57,763 nucleotides of DNA from Armatimonadota bacterium (GTDB lineage: Bacteria; Armatimonadota; Chthonomonadetes; Chthonomonadales; CAJBBX01): the NCBI GenBank assembly GCA_026392115.1, contig JAPLCQ010000029.1, forward strand, positions 1 to 57,763, written 5' to 3'. This document shows, in pieces, positions 7,612 to 16,224 of the stretch. A model generated the notes under the pieces. That model was not told the DNA's origin and did not search any database. It saw only the letters and a program-made list of their open reading frames with translations. The translations under genes were made by a program, and so were the position numbers. Position 1 is the first letter of the stretch; each line of letters starts with the position of its first letter.

Positions 7612-9024
7612 ATGCTGTTCAACTCGTTCGCGTTCGGCGTCTTCGCGTGCTGCTTCTTTCCGGTCTGGCGGTTGCTGCGCGATCAGTTGAAGCCGAGGCT
7701 GGTGTTCCTGATCCTGGCCTCTTTCATCTTCTACGGCGCGTGGGACTGGCGGTACCTGTTCCTGCTGGTCTATACGGGGCTGATCGACTTCACTGCGGGC
7801 ATTGCCATGGAACGCCGGCCGGAGCGCAAGCGCCTCTGGCTGGCGCTCTCACTCGTGGGCAATGTCGGCTCGCTGCTGATCTTCAAGTACTCCGGCTTCG
7901 CGGCCCGAGCGGTCAACGCTCTGCTCAGCGTCGCCCACGCCCCGTTGAGCGTGCCGGTTTATGACCTGATCCTTCCTGTGGGCATCAGCTTCTACACCTT
8001 CGAATCGCTCAGCTACACCATCGATGTCTACCAGGGGAGGGCAAAGGCCACCCGGGACCCGGTGCAGTTCTTCGCGTTCCTCTCCATGTTCCCACACCTG
8101 GTCGCGGGGCCGGTGATCCGTCCGTACGACCTCCTCCCGCAGATACTCGCAAACCGCAGGCCCACGGCGGAGCAGATGTGGGAGGGGACGCGCCTCATCA
8201 TCCACGGGCTGTTCAAGAAGATGGTGATCGCCGACCAACTGGCTCCGGCTGTGAACGCCGCCTACAGCCAGGCGCAGGCGCCGCAGTCGGCGCCCTACTG
8301 GTGGGTGATCGCCACCATGTTCTCGCTCCAGATCTACTGTGACTTCAGCGGGTACACGGACATCGCGCGCGGCCTCGCCAAGTGGATGGGCTACGACTTC
8401 CCGCTCAACTTCAACCACCCCTGCATCTCTCGGTCCATGCGGGAGTTCTGGACGCGGTGGCACATCTCGCTCTCGACCTGGTTCCGCGACTACCTCTACC
8501 GACCGCTGGGGGGCTCTCGCAAGGGCGTCTGGGCCGCACACCGGAACCTGTGGATCACCATGCTCGCGTCGGGGCTATGGCACGGCGCCGGTTGGCACTT
8601 CATCGTGTGGGGCGCCATCCATGCGTTCTACATCAGCGTCGAGCGCCTGACGCGGTGGCCCGAGCGGCTCGCCCGGATGCGGTGGGGGCGCGCGGCCGCG
8701 ACGCTGGTCTGCATCATGCTGGTCGACATCGCCTATGTGCCCTTTCGGGCGTCGGACCTGGGCCAGGCGCTGAGTGTGCTCTCTGTGATGCTCAATCCCG
8801 CCTGCGGCTCGTGGGCGCCGGTCGCCGCCATCAGCATGCCCGCCCTCGTTGCGGCCGCGCTGGCCATAGGACGAGAGGCGTACCACTACCATGGATGGGG
8901 TGACTCGGCCTGCTGGCGCTCCAACGCCGGGAGGGCGATGGAGCCCGTCTACCTCGCGCTCATACTGGCCATGTGCGTCTTCCTGCGCGGACCCGGCGCC
9001 GCGTTCATCTACTTCCAGTTCTAG
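7612..9024 (+). CDS. MBOAT-family O-acyltransferase (AlgI-like)
   Basis: 470 residues, with about ten membrane helices. Family members such as AlgI and DltB move acyl (usually acetyl) groups across the inner membrane toward cell-surface polysaccharides. Visible signatures are FIFYGAWDWRYL near the start, the FWTRWHISLSTWFRDYLYRPLGG block, and the catalytic-histidine helix GLWHGAGWHFIVWGAIHAFY. It begins six bases after the protease stop, with only a weak ribosome site, suggesting co-transcription. No AlgJ/AlgX/SGNH partner is nearby, but the next gene encodes a secreted right-handed beta-helix protein. The acceptor polymer is unknown. Confidence 0.9.
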   Translation: MLFNSFAFGVFACCFFPVWRLLRDQLKPRLVFLILASFIFYGAWDWRYLFLLVYTGLIDFTAGIAMERRPERKRLWLALSLVGNVGSLLIFKYSGFAARAVNALLSVAHAPLSVPVYDLILPVGISFYTFESLSYTIDVYQGRAKATRDPVQFFAFLSMFPHLVAGPVIRPYDLLPQILANRRPTAEQMWEGTRLIIHGLFKKMVIADQLAPAVNAAYSQAQAPQSAPYWWVIATMFSLQIYCDFSGYTDIARGLAKWMGYDFPLNFNHPCISRSMREFWTRWHISLSTWFRDYLYRPLGGSRKGVWAAHRNLWITMLASGLWHGAGWHFIVWGAIHAFYISVERLTRWPERLARMRWGRAAATLVCIMLVDIAYVPFRASDLGQALSVLSVMLNPACGSWAPVAAISMPALVAAALAIGREAYHYHGWGDSACWRSNAGRAMEPVYLALILAMCVFLRGPGAAFIYFQF

Positions 9025-9070
9025 ATCAGCGACTGCCGGACCGGCTGCGGCAGCGTGTGGGAGACCGACG

Positions 9071-11206
9071 ATGCGGGGTGCGGCATTCGTGGTGGCGTCT
9101 GGTTGTCTCATCGCTGCGCTGGTTGCGCGCGCCGCAGCTGCCCCATCCCCCGAGGTCTGGGTGGCGCCGAGCGGCAGCGATGCCGCAGACGGCTCCCGTG
9201 AGCGGCCCCTCCGCACTCTGGAGGCAGGGCGCGACGCACTGCGCAAGCTCGCCGGAGGCCGCGGGGGAACCCTCTGGCTTCGGGGCGGCCGCTACAGTCG
9301 AACCGCGACATTCGACCTCTCCGCGCAGGACAGCGGCGTCGCCGGCTCTCCGATGGTGGTTCGCTCGGCGCCCGGTGAGCGTGCGGTTCTGGATGGCGGC
9401 GTCGTGGTCCCCGCCGCCGCATGGACGCCGGTCACGGATGCCGCCGTACTTGCCCGCCTGCCTGCCGCCGCGCGGACCCATGCGCTCGCGCTCGACCTCC
9501 GAACCGTCGGCGTCACCGAGTGCGGCGTCATCGGCGCACATGCGCATTCGCGAGCCGCCCGTCCCGCTCCGCTGGAACTGGCGCTTGACGGCCGACCGCA
9601 GCAGATGGCCCGCTTCCCCAATGCAGGGGAGCCGCTGATCCCGATCACCAAGGTCGTCAATCCCGGCAGTATGCCGCGCGAAGGCGACTTCGGGGGTAAG
9701 GGGGCCACCATCCAGGTCGATACGCCGCGCATCTCCGCGTGGATCACCGCATCGGACCCGTACGTGGCCGGCATCTTCAACTACGCCTTCTCGGCCGAAC
9801 TGCTTCCGGTGGCCTCGCTCGACCCTGCCCTGCGGACCGTCACGACCGCTCTGCCGAGCGTCTATAGCGTGGTGGCGAAGCCCATCTGCGGCTGGTACAT
9901 CACGAACCTGCTCGAAGAGATCGACGTGCCCGGTGAGTACTACGTGGACCGGACGGCCCTCAAGGTCTACTGGTGGCCGCCCAAGGACCTCGCGGCCTCC
10001 GTCGTACAGGTCTCGGTGATGGAGACGCCGATGGTGGCGCTCCAGGATGCCTCCAACGTGGTGATCCGCGACCTGACGGTGGAGAACACGCGCGGCACGG
10101 CGATCTATGTGGAAGGCGGCTCCGGATGTACCATCGGTGGTTGCCTGTTGCGCAATCTGGGTCTCCTGGGCGTGCAACTGGGGCGTGGAGCGGCTGCGGT
10201 CGATCCGCGCGGCGACTGGCCGGCGGCGCCCGGCAAGCCGGCATCTCGCGTGCTTGGCGACTTCAACCGGCGCCTCTACGAGGAGAGCGCCTGGGATCGG
10301 CGCTGCGGCACGGGTCACACGGTGACGGGCTGCGACATCATGGACGCGGGAGCGGGAGGGGTGCTCCTCGGCGGCGGCGACCGACGAACGCTGAAGCCTG
10401 GCAACAACGCCGTGGAGAACTGCCGGATCGAGCGCGTCGCCCGGTGGGGATGGCATGTGCGGCCTCACGTGAGTGTCGATGGCGTGGGCAACCGGGTCAG
10501 CCGCTGCCTCCTGTCCGACAGCCCGGGGCAGGCCGTCATGCTCTTCGGCAACGATCACGTCATCGAGGGCAACGACATAGGAGGCGTCTGCACATGGATC
10601 GGCGACGGCGCGGCGATCTATATGGGGCGCGACCCCAGCGCGTGCGGCTACACCATCCGGGGGAACTACATCCATGACCTTCGCAGCGGCATGGGCGACG
10701 CCCACGGAGTACAGGCCATCTACATCGACGACAGCTGCGTCTACACAGCCACCATCGAGGAGAACGTCTTCGTTCGCGCCGGGTCCACGGCCGTGATCAA
10801 GTTCAACGGCGGCGGCGGGAGCGCGATCCGAAACAACCTTTTCGTGGCATGCCCCAAGCCGATTGCCGGGACGGTCAGCGATCCGCGACGGTTTTTCGAG
10901 CTGATGGAGGACCCTCTGGGCGTTGCGAGGACCCGTCGGTCGGTCGATATCCGCGACGAACCGTATCGCACGCGCTACCCGGCCCTCTACAAGCTGTATG
11001 TCGGACAGACGACACTGATCGAGACGCCCGCCGAGCGCAACTTCCCCGTGGTCTCTCCGTCGTTCCTGCGCGGCACAGGCCCGGGAGGCATCGCCTACGC
11101 GGCGGCGCCGACGCCCGATGAGACCGCTTCGGGCTTCAAGCGAATGGACCTGGGCGCCATTGGCCTCCATGCCTCGGAGTTCCGGTCCGCCGCTTCGGTG
11201 CGATAG
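9071..11206 (+). CDS. Secreted right-handed parallel beta-helix protein
   Basis: 711 residues from ATG 9071, chosen because GGGAG lies seven bases upstream and a signal peptide (AAFVVASGCLIAALVARAAA) follows. The mature start WVAPSGSDAADG...RPLRTL is the characteristic opening of pectate-lyase-like beta-helix proteins. The middle (about 310-600) carries beta-helix rungs with recurrent VVIRDLTVENT, CTIGGCLLRN, VIEGNDIGG and YTIRGNYIHDL strands. Related folds are polysaccharide lyases, glycoside hydrolases or C5-epimerases; the exact activity is not readable. It follows the MBOAT gene by 46 bases, so a polysaccharide-modifying pair is possible. Confidence 0.85.
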   Translation: MRGAAFVVASGCLIAALVARAAAAPSPEVWVAPSGSDAADGSRERPLRTLEAGRDALRKLAGGRGGTLWLRGGRYSRTATFDLSAQDSGVAGSPMVVRSAPGERAVLDGGVVVPAAAWTPVTDAAVLARLPAAARTHALALDLRTVGVTECGVIGAHAHSRAARPAPLELALDGRPQQMARFPNAGEPLIPITKVVNPGSMPREGDFGGKGATIQVDTPRISAWITASDPYVAGIFNYAFSAELLPVASLDPALRTVTTALPSVYSVVAKPICGWYITNLLEEIDVPGEYYVDRTALKVYWWPPKDLAASVVQVSVMETPMVALQDASNVVIRDLTVENTRGTAIYVEGGSGCTIGGCLLRNLGLLGVQLGRGAAAVDPRGDWPAAPGKPASRVLGDFNRRLYEESAWDRRCGTGHTVTGCDIMDAGAGGVLLGGGDRRTLKPGNNAVENCRIERVARWGWHVRPHVSVDGVGNRVSRCLLSDSPGQAVMLFGNDHVIEGNDIGGVCTWIGDGAAIYMGRDPSACGYTIRGNYIHDLRSGMGDAHGVQAIYIDDSCVYTATIEENVFVRAGSTAVIKFNGGGGSAIRNNLFVACPKPIAGTVSDPRRFFELMEDPLGVARTRRSVDIRDEPYRTRYPALYKLYVGQTTLIETPAERNFPVVSPSFLRGTGPGGIAYAAAPTPDETASGFKRMDLGAIGLHASEFRSAASVR

Positions 11207-11223
11207 ACCAGACATCTGTAGTG

Positions 11224-11253
11224 TTGCTAAACTCCCGATGGGCAGCGTATAAT
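11224..11253 (+). promoter_or_regulatory. Sigma-70-type promoter
   Basis: TTGCTA (11224-11229) and a perfect TATAAT (11248-11253) are separated by 18 bases. This lies just after the beta-helix gene and upstream of the stalked protease gene on the same strand. A consensus -10 box in such GC-rich DNA is unlikely by chance. It would start RNA near 11260, leaving a leader of more than 330 bases. Confidence 0.55.
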
Positions 11254-11597
11254 AGTGCTGTAGGACGGTCGCATCCCTGTCGTGAGAGCCTGACGCCACG
11301 GTGCGCCGGCTTGATCGCGGGTCCTATGTACCCCTGTGTTGCTCCCAACTCCCCGTACACGTCGATGGCCTGACACAACCAACTCCGTCATGGTCCACCG
11401 TTCGTCGCCCCGCACGGGGCCTCGGCTGTGGGGCCCGTGAGGCTCGCCGCGCATCTTACCGATGTGAGGTGGCTCTGGCTGGCGTAAGGCTGTCACACCG
11501 CTCCCGCGGTTCAGCGCAGACGCACGGCACTGCGTCTCATCGATCAGTCAGCACTTAGCCCCGACCCTTGTTCGGCACACTCTATGGAGGTATTCGC
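11254..11597 (+). other. Long untranslated leader with hairpins
   Basis: Between the promoter and the TTG start I see no credible gene. Hairpins are possible: AGACGCA/TGCGTCT (11518-11524 with 11531-11537, six-base loop) and a CCCCGCACGGGG stem-loop near 11411. I could not match any known riboswitch consensus. The length suggests post-transcriptional control, but that is inference. Confidence 0.35.
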
Positions 11598-14500
11598 TTG
11601 GAGAGATCGACTCGACCCGCGTTCGCGCATGCCCTGGCCGTTGCCGTCCTGTCGGCATTGCAGGTCTCATCGGTCGCCCAGCCGGCGCCGGTATGGGAGC
11701 TTGCCGCCCCCAATCCCCGGTTCGTGGAGTACCAGCTCCATCCACCGACGCAGCCGGGGCTGACGCCTTCTCCGGTGGACTACTCCCATGCGGATGGTGT
11801 TCCGGTTCATGGCGCGATCCGCCGCCTGGGGCCGATTCCGACCGCGTACGACCTGCGCGCCTTGGGCCGAACAACCGCCGTGCGGCAGCAAGACACGTGC
11901 GGGACCTGCTGGGTGTTTGCGTCGTACGCATCGCTCGAGGGTGCGCTGTTGCCCGGCGAGCGTTGGGATTTCTCAGAGAACCACGTCAAGAACACCTCGG
12001 GGTTCGGGGGCGACCCCTGTGTCGGCGGGAACCAGCACAAGGTGCTTGCCTACCTTGCCCGCTGGTCGGGCCCCGTCACGGAGGCCGATGATCCGTACGT
12101 CCCCTATGCGAGCACGTCACCGACCGGGCTCACGGTGCGTAAGCACCTCCAGAATGTGCTGTTCCTGCCCAACAGAACGGGCCCGCTCGATACAACCGCC
12201 ATCAAGAGGGCCATCATGGACGTGGGGCCGGTCTACACTCCCATGACGTGGTCCTCCGCCCAGATGAACCCGGCTACGAACGCCTACTACTACTACGGCA
12301 ACAGGATCGACAACCACGCGGTCGCCATCGTCGGATGGGATGATGGTTACGCCCAGTCTCGCTTCCTGCGGCGGCCCTCTGGTCCCGGCGCTTGGATATG
12401 CAAGAACAGTCAGGGAATCTATCACGACGATGGCGTATACTTTTATGTATCATACTACGATAGCTCTATCGCGTATGATGTGACCGTTTTCACGGCCGGC
12501 GAAGATACGACGAACTACTCTAGAAACTACCAGTACGATCCCATGGGGGATACCGGATATATAGGCTGCGGTAGCAATACGGCTTTCTATTCTAACGTGT
12601 TTACCGCAGAGGCGACCGAGCCCGTGGTGGCGGCAGCGTTCTATGCCGCGTCGCCCGGCACCTCCTACACGGTCCGGCTCTACACAGACGTTGGTGCGAC
12701 GCCGACGTCGGGCAGGCTGGCATCGTCCGCCTCAGGTGTGACCCCCACGGCAGGCTACTTCACGGCGCCCATACCGCCGGCTACAGTGCTCGCGGGCAGT
12801 CGCTTCGCCGTGGCGGTGGAGGTAACCACTCCGACGACCGTAAAGCCCATCCCGGTGGAGTACTACATCAACGGCTATTCACACTGCACGTCCAACCCGG
12901 GCGAGAGCTGGATCAGCGCCGACGGCGTGTCGTGGAGCGACATGGCTACCGTGATCAAGCACGCGAACGTCTGTGTCAAGGCGTTCACCTCCGGCGCCAA
13001 GCCCACATCGCTGTCGGTCGTCGACGCTTCGGGCTCGGCGGGGCAGAGCCTGACGCTCTCCGCCAAGCTTGTGCGGTCGGTCGACCTCGCGGCCCTCGCC
13101 GGGAAGGCGGTCCGTTTCGCGGTGGACGGCCAGGACCTGGGGGCGGCATCGACCTCGGCTTCCGGTGTGGCCGCCATGCCATATACCGTGCCCGTCGGTC
13201 TCGCGGCGGGAACGCATCCGATCGCCTGCCGCTTTGACGGTGACGGTGACCTCGGAGGCTCGCAGGCGGTAGGCAGCCTGGTCGTCGCCAAGGTGGGCAT
13301 GGCTCTGACGATGCAGCCGGCGAGCGGCGTGCCGGGCCAGGTCGTCGGCCTGTCCGCCGTTCTCAGTGTCGCCCTCACCGGCGCGCCGGCACAGGGCCGG
13401 AGCCTCGAGTTCGCGGTCTCTGGCACGGCGGTCGGTACGGTGTCGACGGACGCCGCCGGCCAGGCGTCGCTTGCGTACACGGTTCCGGGCGATGCGGCTG
13501 AGGGGTCGCTGCCGACGACTGCTTCGTTCGCAGGCGATGCCCAGCGGTCCCCGGTAACCTGCTCGTCGACGCTGGCGGTGACAAAGGGCGCCTCCGTCGT
13601 CACGGTGTCTGCGGTATCCGGCTACGTCGGTCGCGCCCTTACGCTGAGCGCTTCGGCATCCCGAGCGGTCGACGGTCGACCGCTGGCCGGTGCGGCACTC
13701 AGCTTCTCCGTGGACGGTGTGGCGGTGGGCTCCGCCGTTGCCGGTGCATCCGGTGATGCGCACCTGGGCTATTCGCCGGTCGAGGCCCTGCGCGGCCGCT
13801 CGGTCGACGTGGCTGTAGCATTCGCCGGGGGAGCCGGCCAGCTTCCCGCCGCGGGTTCGGGTCAGCTCGCGGTGGCCCAGTACGACACGACCCTCGCCGT
13901 GCCCGATGTGACGGCGACCGTTGGTTCGGCGGTGGCGCTCAGAGCCACGCTGTGCCGTGTCGGCTCAGGTCCGATCGGGTCGGCCGCAGTCTCCTTCAGC
14001 GTTTCAGGCGTAGACGTCGGCGATGGTGCGACGGACGCGGACGGGGTGGCGTCGGTGGCATACACGTTCGCGCCCGACTTCCTGGCGGGTTCGCTTCCCA
14101 TCCGGGCGGCCTTCGCGGGTTTGGCCAACGAAGGACCATCGGTCGGCGCCGGTCTGCTGTCGATAGGGGGGACCCCGAGCGTCCTCGCCGTCGGCTCGCG
14201 GACCGCGCAGTTCGGCCAGACAGTCTCGCTGTCCGGCGTGTTGACATCGTCATTGGACGGCAAGGCGCTCCGCGGGTACACGGTGTCGGTCTCACTGGAT
14301 GGTACCGCCCTTGGGACCGGCGTTACGGACTCGACCGGAGCAGGCGGCATCCGGTGGACGGTTCCCACCACCGTGGCCGCCGGTCCGCACAAGACGACCG
14401 TCTCATTCGCCGGCAACGCCGCTTACGGGCCGTCGGAGGGATCGGGCACTCTCACCGTCACGACCGCCGACTCGCTGCTCTCGATCGCGCCGGTCACGGC

Positions 14501-15959
14501 AGCCCCCGGCCAGACGGTCGACCTGATTGCCGTGCTCCGACACGGGATCACACTGGTCGGTCAGCCCGGCAAGGTGGTCGCGTTCAAGATGGCCTCCACG
14601 GCTCTGGGCTCGGCCACCACCGATGGAACGGGAACAGCGACGTTCGAGATGGCCCTGCCACTGGATACCGGCGCCGGAACCTACGCCTCGTCGGCTTCGT
14701 TTGCCGGTGATACCTGGCTCGGATGCCGGTCGGCGTCATCAACCCTGACCGTCTTGGGGCAGGCGTCGACCACATTGTCGCTCCGAGCCCTCTCCGCGGA
14801 ACCCGGTGAGGCTGTCGGCCTGGACGCGCTCCTTCTTCGCTCCTCGGACTCGTGCCCGCTGGCCGGGCTGGCCGTTGCATTCACGGTGGATGGAGCCGCG
14901 GTCGGTAGCGCTATGACCGATGCGGCGGGCCACGCGGTCCTCTCGTACACGGTCGCCGCGACGGCCGGCATCGGCTCACTGGCCACGTCCGCCGCGTTCG
15001 GCGGAACCGCTTCGTACGCCGCCGCCGCCGCGTCGAGCTCCATCACGGTGGTGCGCTTCGCCACGGCGATGAGCGTGCCGAATGTGGTCGGCCGGGCCGG
15101 GCAGGCAGCAGTCCTCCGCGCGGTCCTCTGCCGTGCCGCGTCCGGCTCGGCGGTCCCGGGCGCCACCGTGGCCTTCTCGATCGACGGGCTGGCCGTTGGG
15201 GCGACCGTTACGAATGCGGCAGGATCTGCCGAGCTGCCATACACCCCGCCCGCCACCATGGCCGGCGGCCTTCATCCTGTCGGCGCCGCATTCACGGGTT
15301 CGGTCGTCGATGCGCCATCCTCGGGTTCGGCCGCGCTCTCCATCGGCCTGACCGATGTTGTCTACTCGATCTCAACCCAGTCGGGTTCGGCTACACAGAC
15401 GGTTGCGCTGTCATCCAGAATCCGCAGGAAGCAGGACTTGGCTGCGCTGTCCGGTCTTGTGGTCACCGTGAAGGTTGTGGGCACCGCCGTGGGCGCCGCC
15501 ACGACCGGAGCCGACGGCCTCGCGGTGGTGCGGTGGTATATAGCACCAGGCACCACCGCGGGCGCCAAGGCGGTGGTGGGCGAGTTCGCCGGCACTGCGA
15601 GCTATGCCGCTGCATCAGCTTCTACGTCACTGACCGTGCTCGCCAAGGCGCCAACCTACTGCTGGGTGGGCTCGAAGACGGTCACGGTCGGCGCGACGGC
15701 GACGCTCGTGGGCTTTCTTTACCAGGTCATGCCTGACGGCGCGTTGCCGCCGTTGGCAGGCAAACCCACGACATGGTCGGTCGACGGCGCCCGGGTCGGC
15801 GCCTGCACGTCGGCGCTGGATGGCCGGTGCTCCGCGACGTATTCCGTGCCCGCGACATGGGCCGCGGGCTCCAAGCACACGCTTCAGCTGGAATATGCGC
15901 CGGGCGCGGACCCCGTCTACTCGGGCTCGGTTGGGTCGGCGCAGCTCACAGTGAACTGA
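11598..15959 (+). CDS. Secreted papain-like (C1) cysteine protease on a stalk of Ig-like repeats
   Basis: 1453 residues. I chose TTG 11598 because GGAGG at 11586-11590 is seven bases upstream; an earlier in-frame TTG at 11568 has no such site. After a signal peptide ending near VSSVAQ, residues 75-300 form a C1A peptidase: QDTCGTCWVF with catalytic C104, H240 in DNHAVAIVGW, and N270 in CKNSQG. No normal propeptide is obvious. A lectin-like domain (about 330-460) follows, then ten Ig-like repeats of about 95 residues each to the C-terminus. It should act outside the cell, held away from the surface by the repeats. No LPXTG, dockerin or outer-membrane anchor is seen. The segment 12420-12600 is clearly richer in A+T than the rest. 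Confidence 0.9.
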   Translation: MERSTRPAFAHALAVAVLSALQVSSVAQPAPVWELAAPNPRFVEYQLHPPTQPGLTPSPVDYSHADGVPVHGAIRRLGPIPTAYDLRALGRTTAVRQQDTCGTCWVFASYASLEGALLPGERWDFSENHVKNTSGFGGDPCVGGNQHKVLAYLARWSGPVTEADDPYVPYASTSPTGLTVRKHLQNVLFLPNRTGPLDTTAIKRAIMDVGPVYTPMTWSSAQMNPATNAYYYYGNRIDNHAVAIVGWDDGYAQSRFLRRPSGPGAWICKNSQGIYHDDGVYFYVSYYDSSIAYDVTVFTAGEDTTNYSRNYQYDPMGDTGYIGCGSNTAFYSNVFTAEATEPVVAAAFYAASPGTSYTVRLYTDVGATPTSGRLASSASGVTPTAGYFTAPIPPATVLAGSRFAVAVEVTTPTTVKPIPVEYYINGYSHCTSNPGESWISADGVSWSDMATVIKHANVCVKAFTSGAKPTSLSVVDASGSAGQSLTLSAKLVRSVDLAALAGKAVRFAVDGQDLGAASTSASGVAAMPYTVPVGLAAGTHPIACRFDGDGDLGGSQAVGSLVVAKVGMALTMQPASGVPGQVVGLSAVLSVALTGAPAQGRSLEFAVSGTAVGTVSTDAAGQASLAYTVPGDAAEGSLPTTASFAGDAQRSPVTCSSTLAVTKGASVVTVSAVSGYVGRALTLSASASRAVDGRPLAGAALSFSVDGVAVGSAVAGASGDAHLGYSPVEALRGRSVDVAVAFAGGAGQLPAAGSGQLAVAQYDTTLAVPDVTATVGSAVALRATLCRVGSGPIGSAAVSFSVSGVDVGDGATDADGVASVAYTFAPDFLAGSLPIRAAFAGLANEGPSVGAGLLSIGGTPSVLAVGSRTAQFGQTVSLSGVLTSSLDGKALRGYTVSVSLDGTALGTGVTDSTGAGGIRWTVPTTVAAGPHKTTVSFAGNAAYGPSEGSGTLTVTTADSLLSIAPVTAAPGQTVDLIAVLRHGITLVGQPGKVVAFKMASTALGSATTDGTGTATFEMALPLDTGAGTYASSASFAGDTWLGCRSASSTLTVLGQASTTLSLRALSAEPGEAVGLDALLLRSSDSCPLAGLAVAFTVDGAAVGSAMTDAAGHAVLSYTVAATAGIGSLATSAAFGGTASYAAAAASSSITVVRFATAMSVPNVVGRAGQAAVLRAVLCRAASGSAVPGATVAFSIDGLAVGATVTNAAGSAELPYTPPATMAGGLHPVGAAFTGSVVDAPSSGSAALSIGLTDVVYSISTQSGSATQTVALSSRIRRKQDLAALSGLVVTVKVVGTAVGAATTGADGLAVVRWYIAPGTTAGAKAVVGEFAGTASYAAASASTSLTVLAKAPTYCWVGSKTVTVGATATLVGFLYQVMPDGALPPLAGKPTTWSVDGARVGACTSALDGRCSATYSVPATWAAGSKHTLQLEYAPGADPVYSGSVGSAQLTVN
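13001..15956 (+). repeat. Ten tandem Ig-like repeats (protein level)
   Basis: Each unit is about 95-100 residues and follows one pattern: a G-x-x-V-x-L strand, then LAG..V.F.VDG..VG, a T(D/S)A.G.A.L.YTVP turn, an A.FAGDA.Y strand and a closing SGTLTV. The copies are diverged at DNA level, so expansion is not recent. The same module appears as two copies at 18340-18921 and three copies at 37960-38860. Confidence 0.8.
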
Positions 15960-16224
15960 GGGGAATACACCGGGACGTTGGCGCCCGTCGGCTGCGGCAT
16001 CAGGGCCTTATCGTCCATTGTGGCGGGGCTGAGGGAACATGGAGCGCGCTGCGTGCGTCTCACAGGTTAAGACTGCGTGCGCTCTTGGCGCTGATGGGCC
16101 TTGATCGTGTGTGCGCAAGGTAGAATTGCATGGAGTCGGCCACGTGGGCCGAACAGATGGATCACGGGCGGTTGTCGGCTCCCTTCTCTTGGGGTCCGGC
16201 ATGGCCGCTGGAGGGTGAAGGGCG
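15960..16224 (+). other. Intergenic region, no gene seen
   Basis: Between the stalked protease and the SBBP protein. TAGAAT at 16121-16126 resembles a -10 box, but the nearest -35-like sequence (TTGATC, 16101-16106) is only 14 bases away, so the promoter is doubtful. A GGAGGG ribosome site precedes the next start. I see no terminator hairpin with a T-run. Confidence 0.3.

Noticed and set aside
8891-9070. Upstream extension of the beta-helix gene into the MBOAT gene
   Set aside because: The extra 60 residues lie over the MBOAT coding sequence and lack homology; the signal peptide and ribosome site place the start at 9071.
9026-11299. Long open frame opposite the beta-helix gene (757 codons)
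   Set aside because: Composition is Arg/His/Gly-rich with no fold-like pattern, as expected for the antisense of GC-rich coding DNA.
11254-11597. Cyclic-di-GMP riboswitch
   Set aside because: None of the conserved GEMM elements could be found in the leader.
16101-16126. TTGATC ... TAGAAT promoter before the SBBP gene
   Set aside because: Spacing is 14 bases, too short for a normal sigma-70 promoter.
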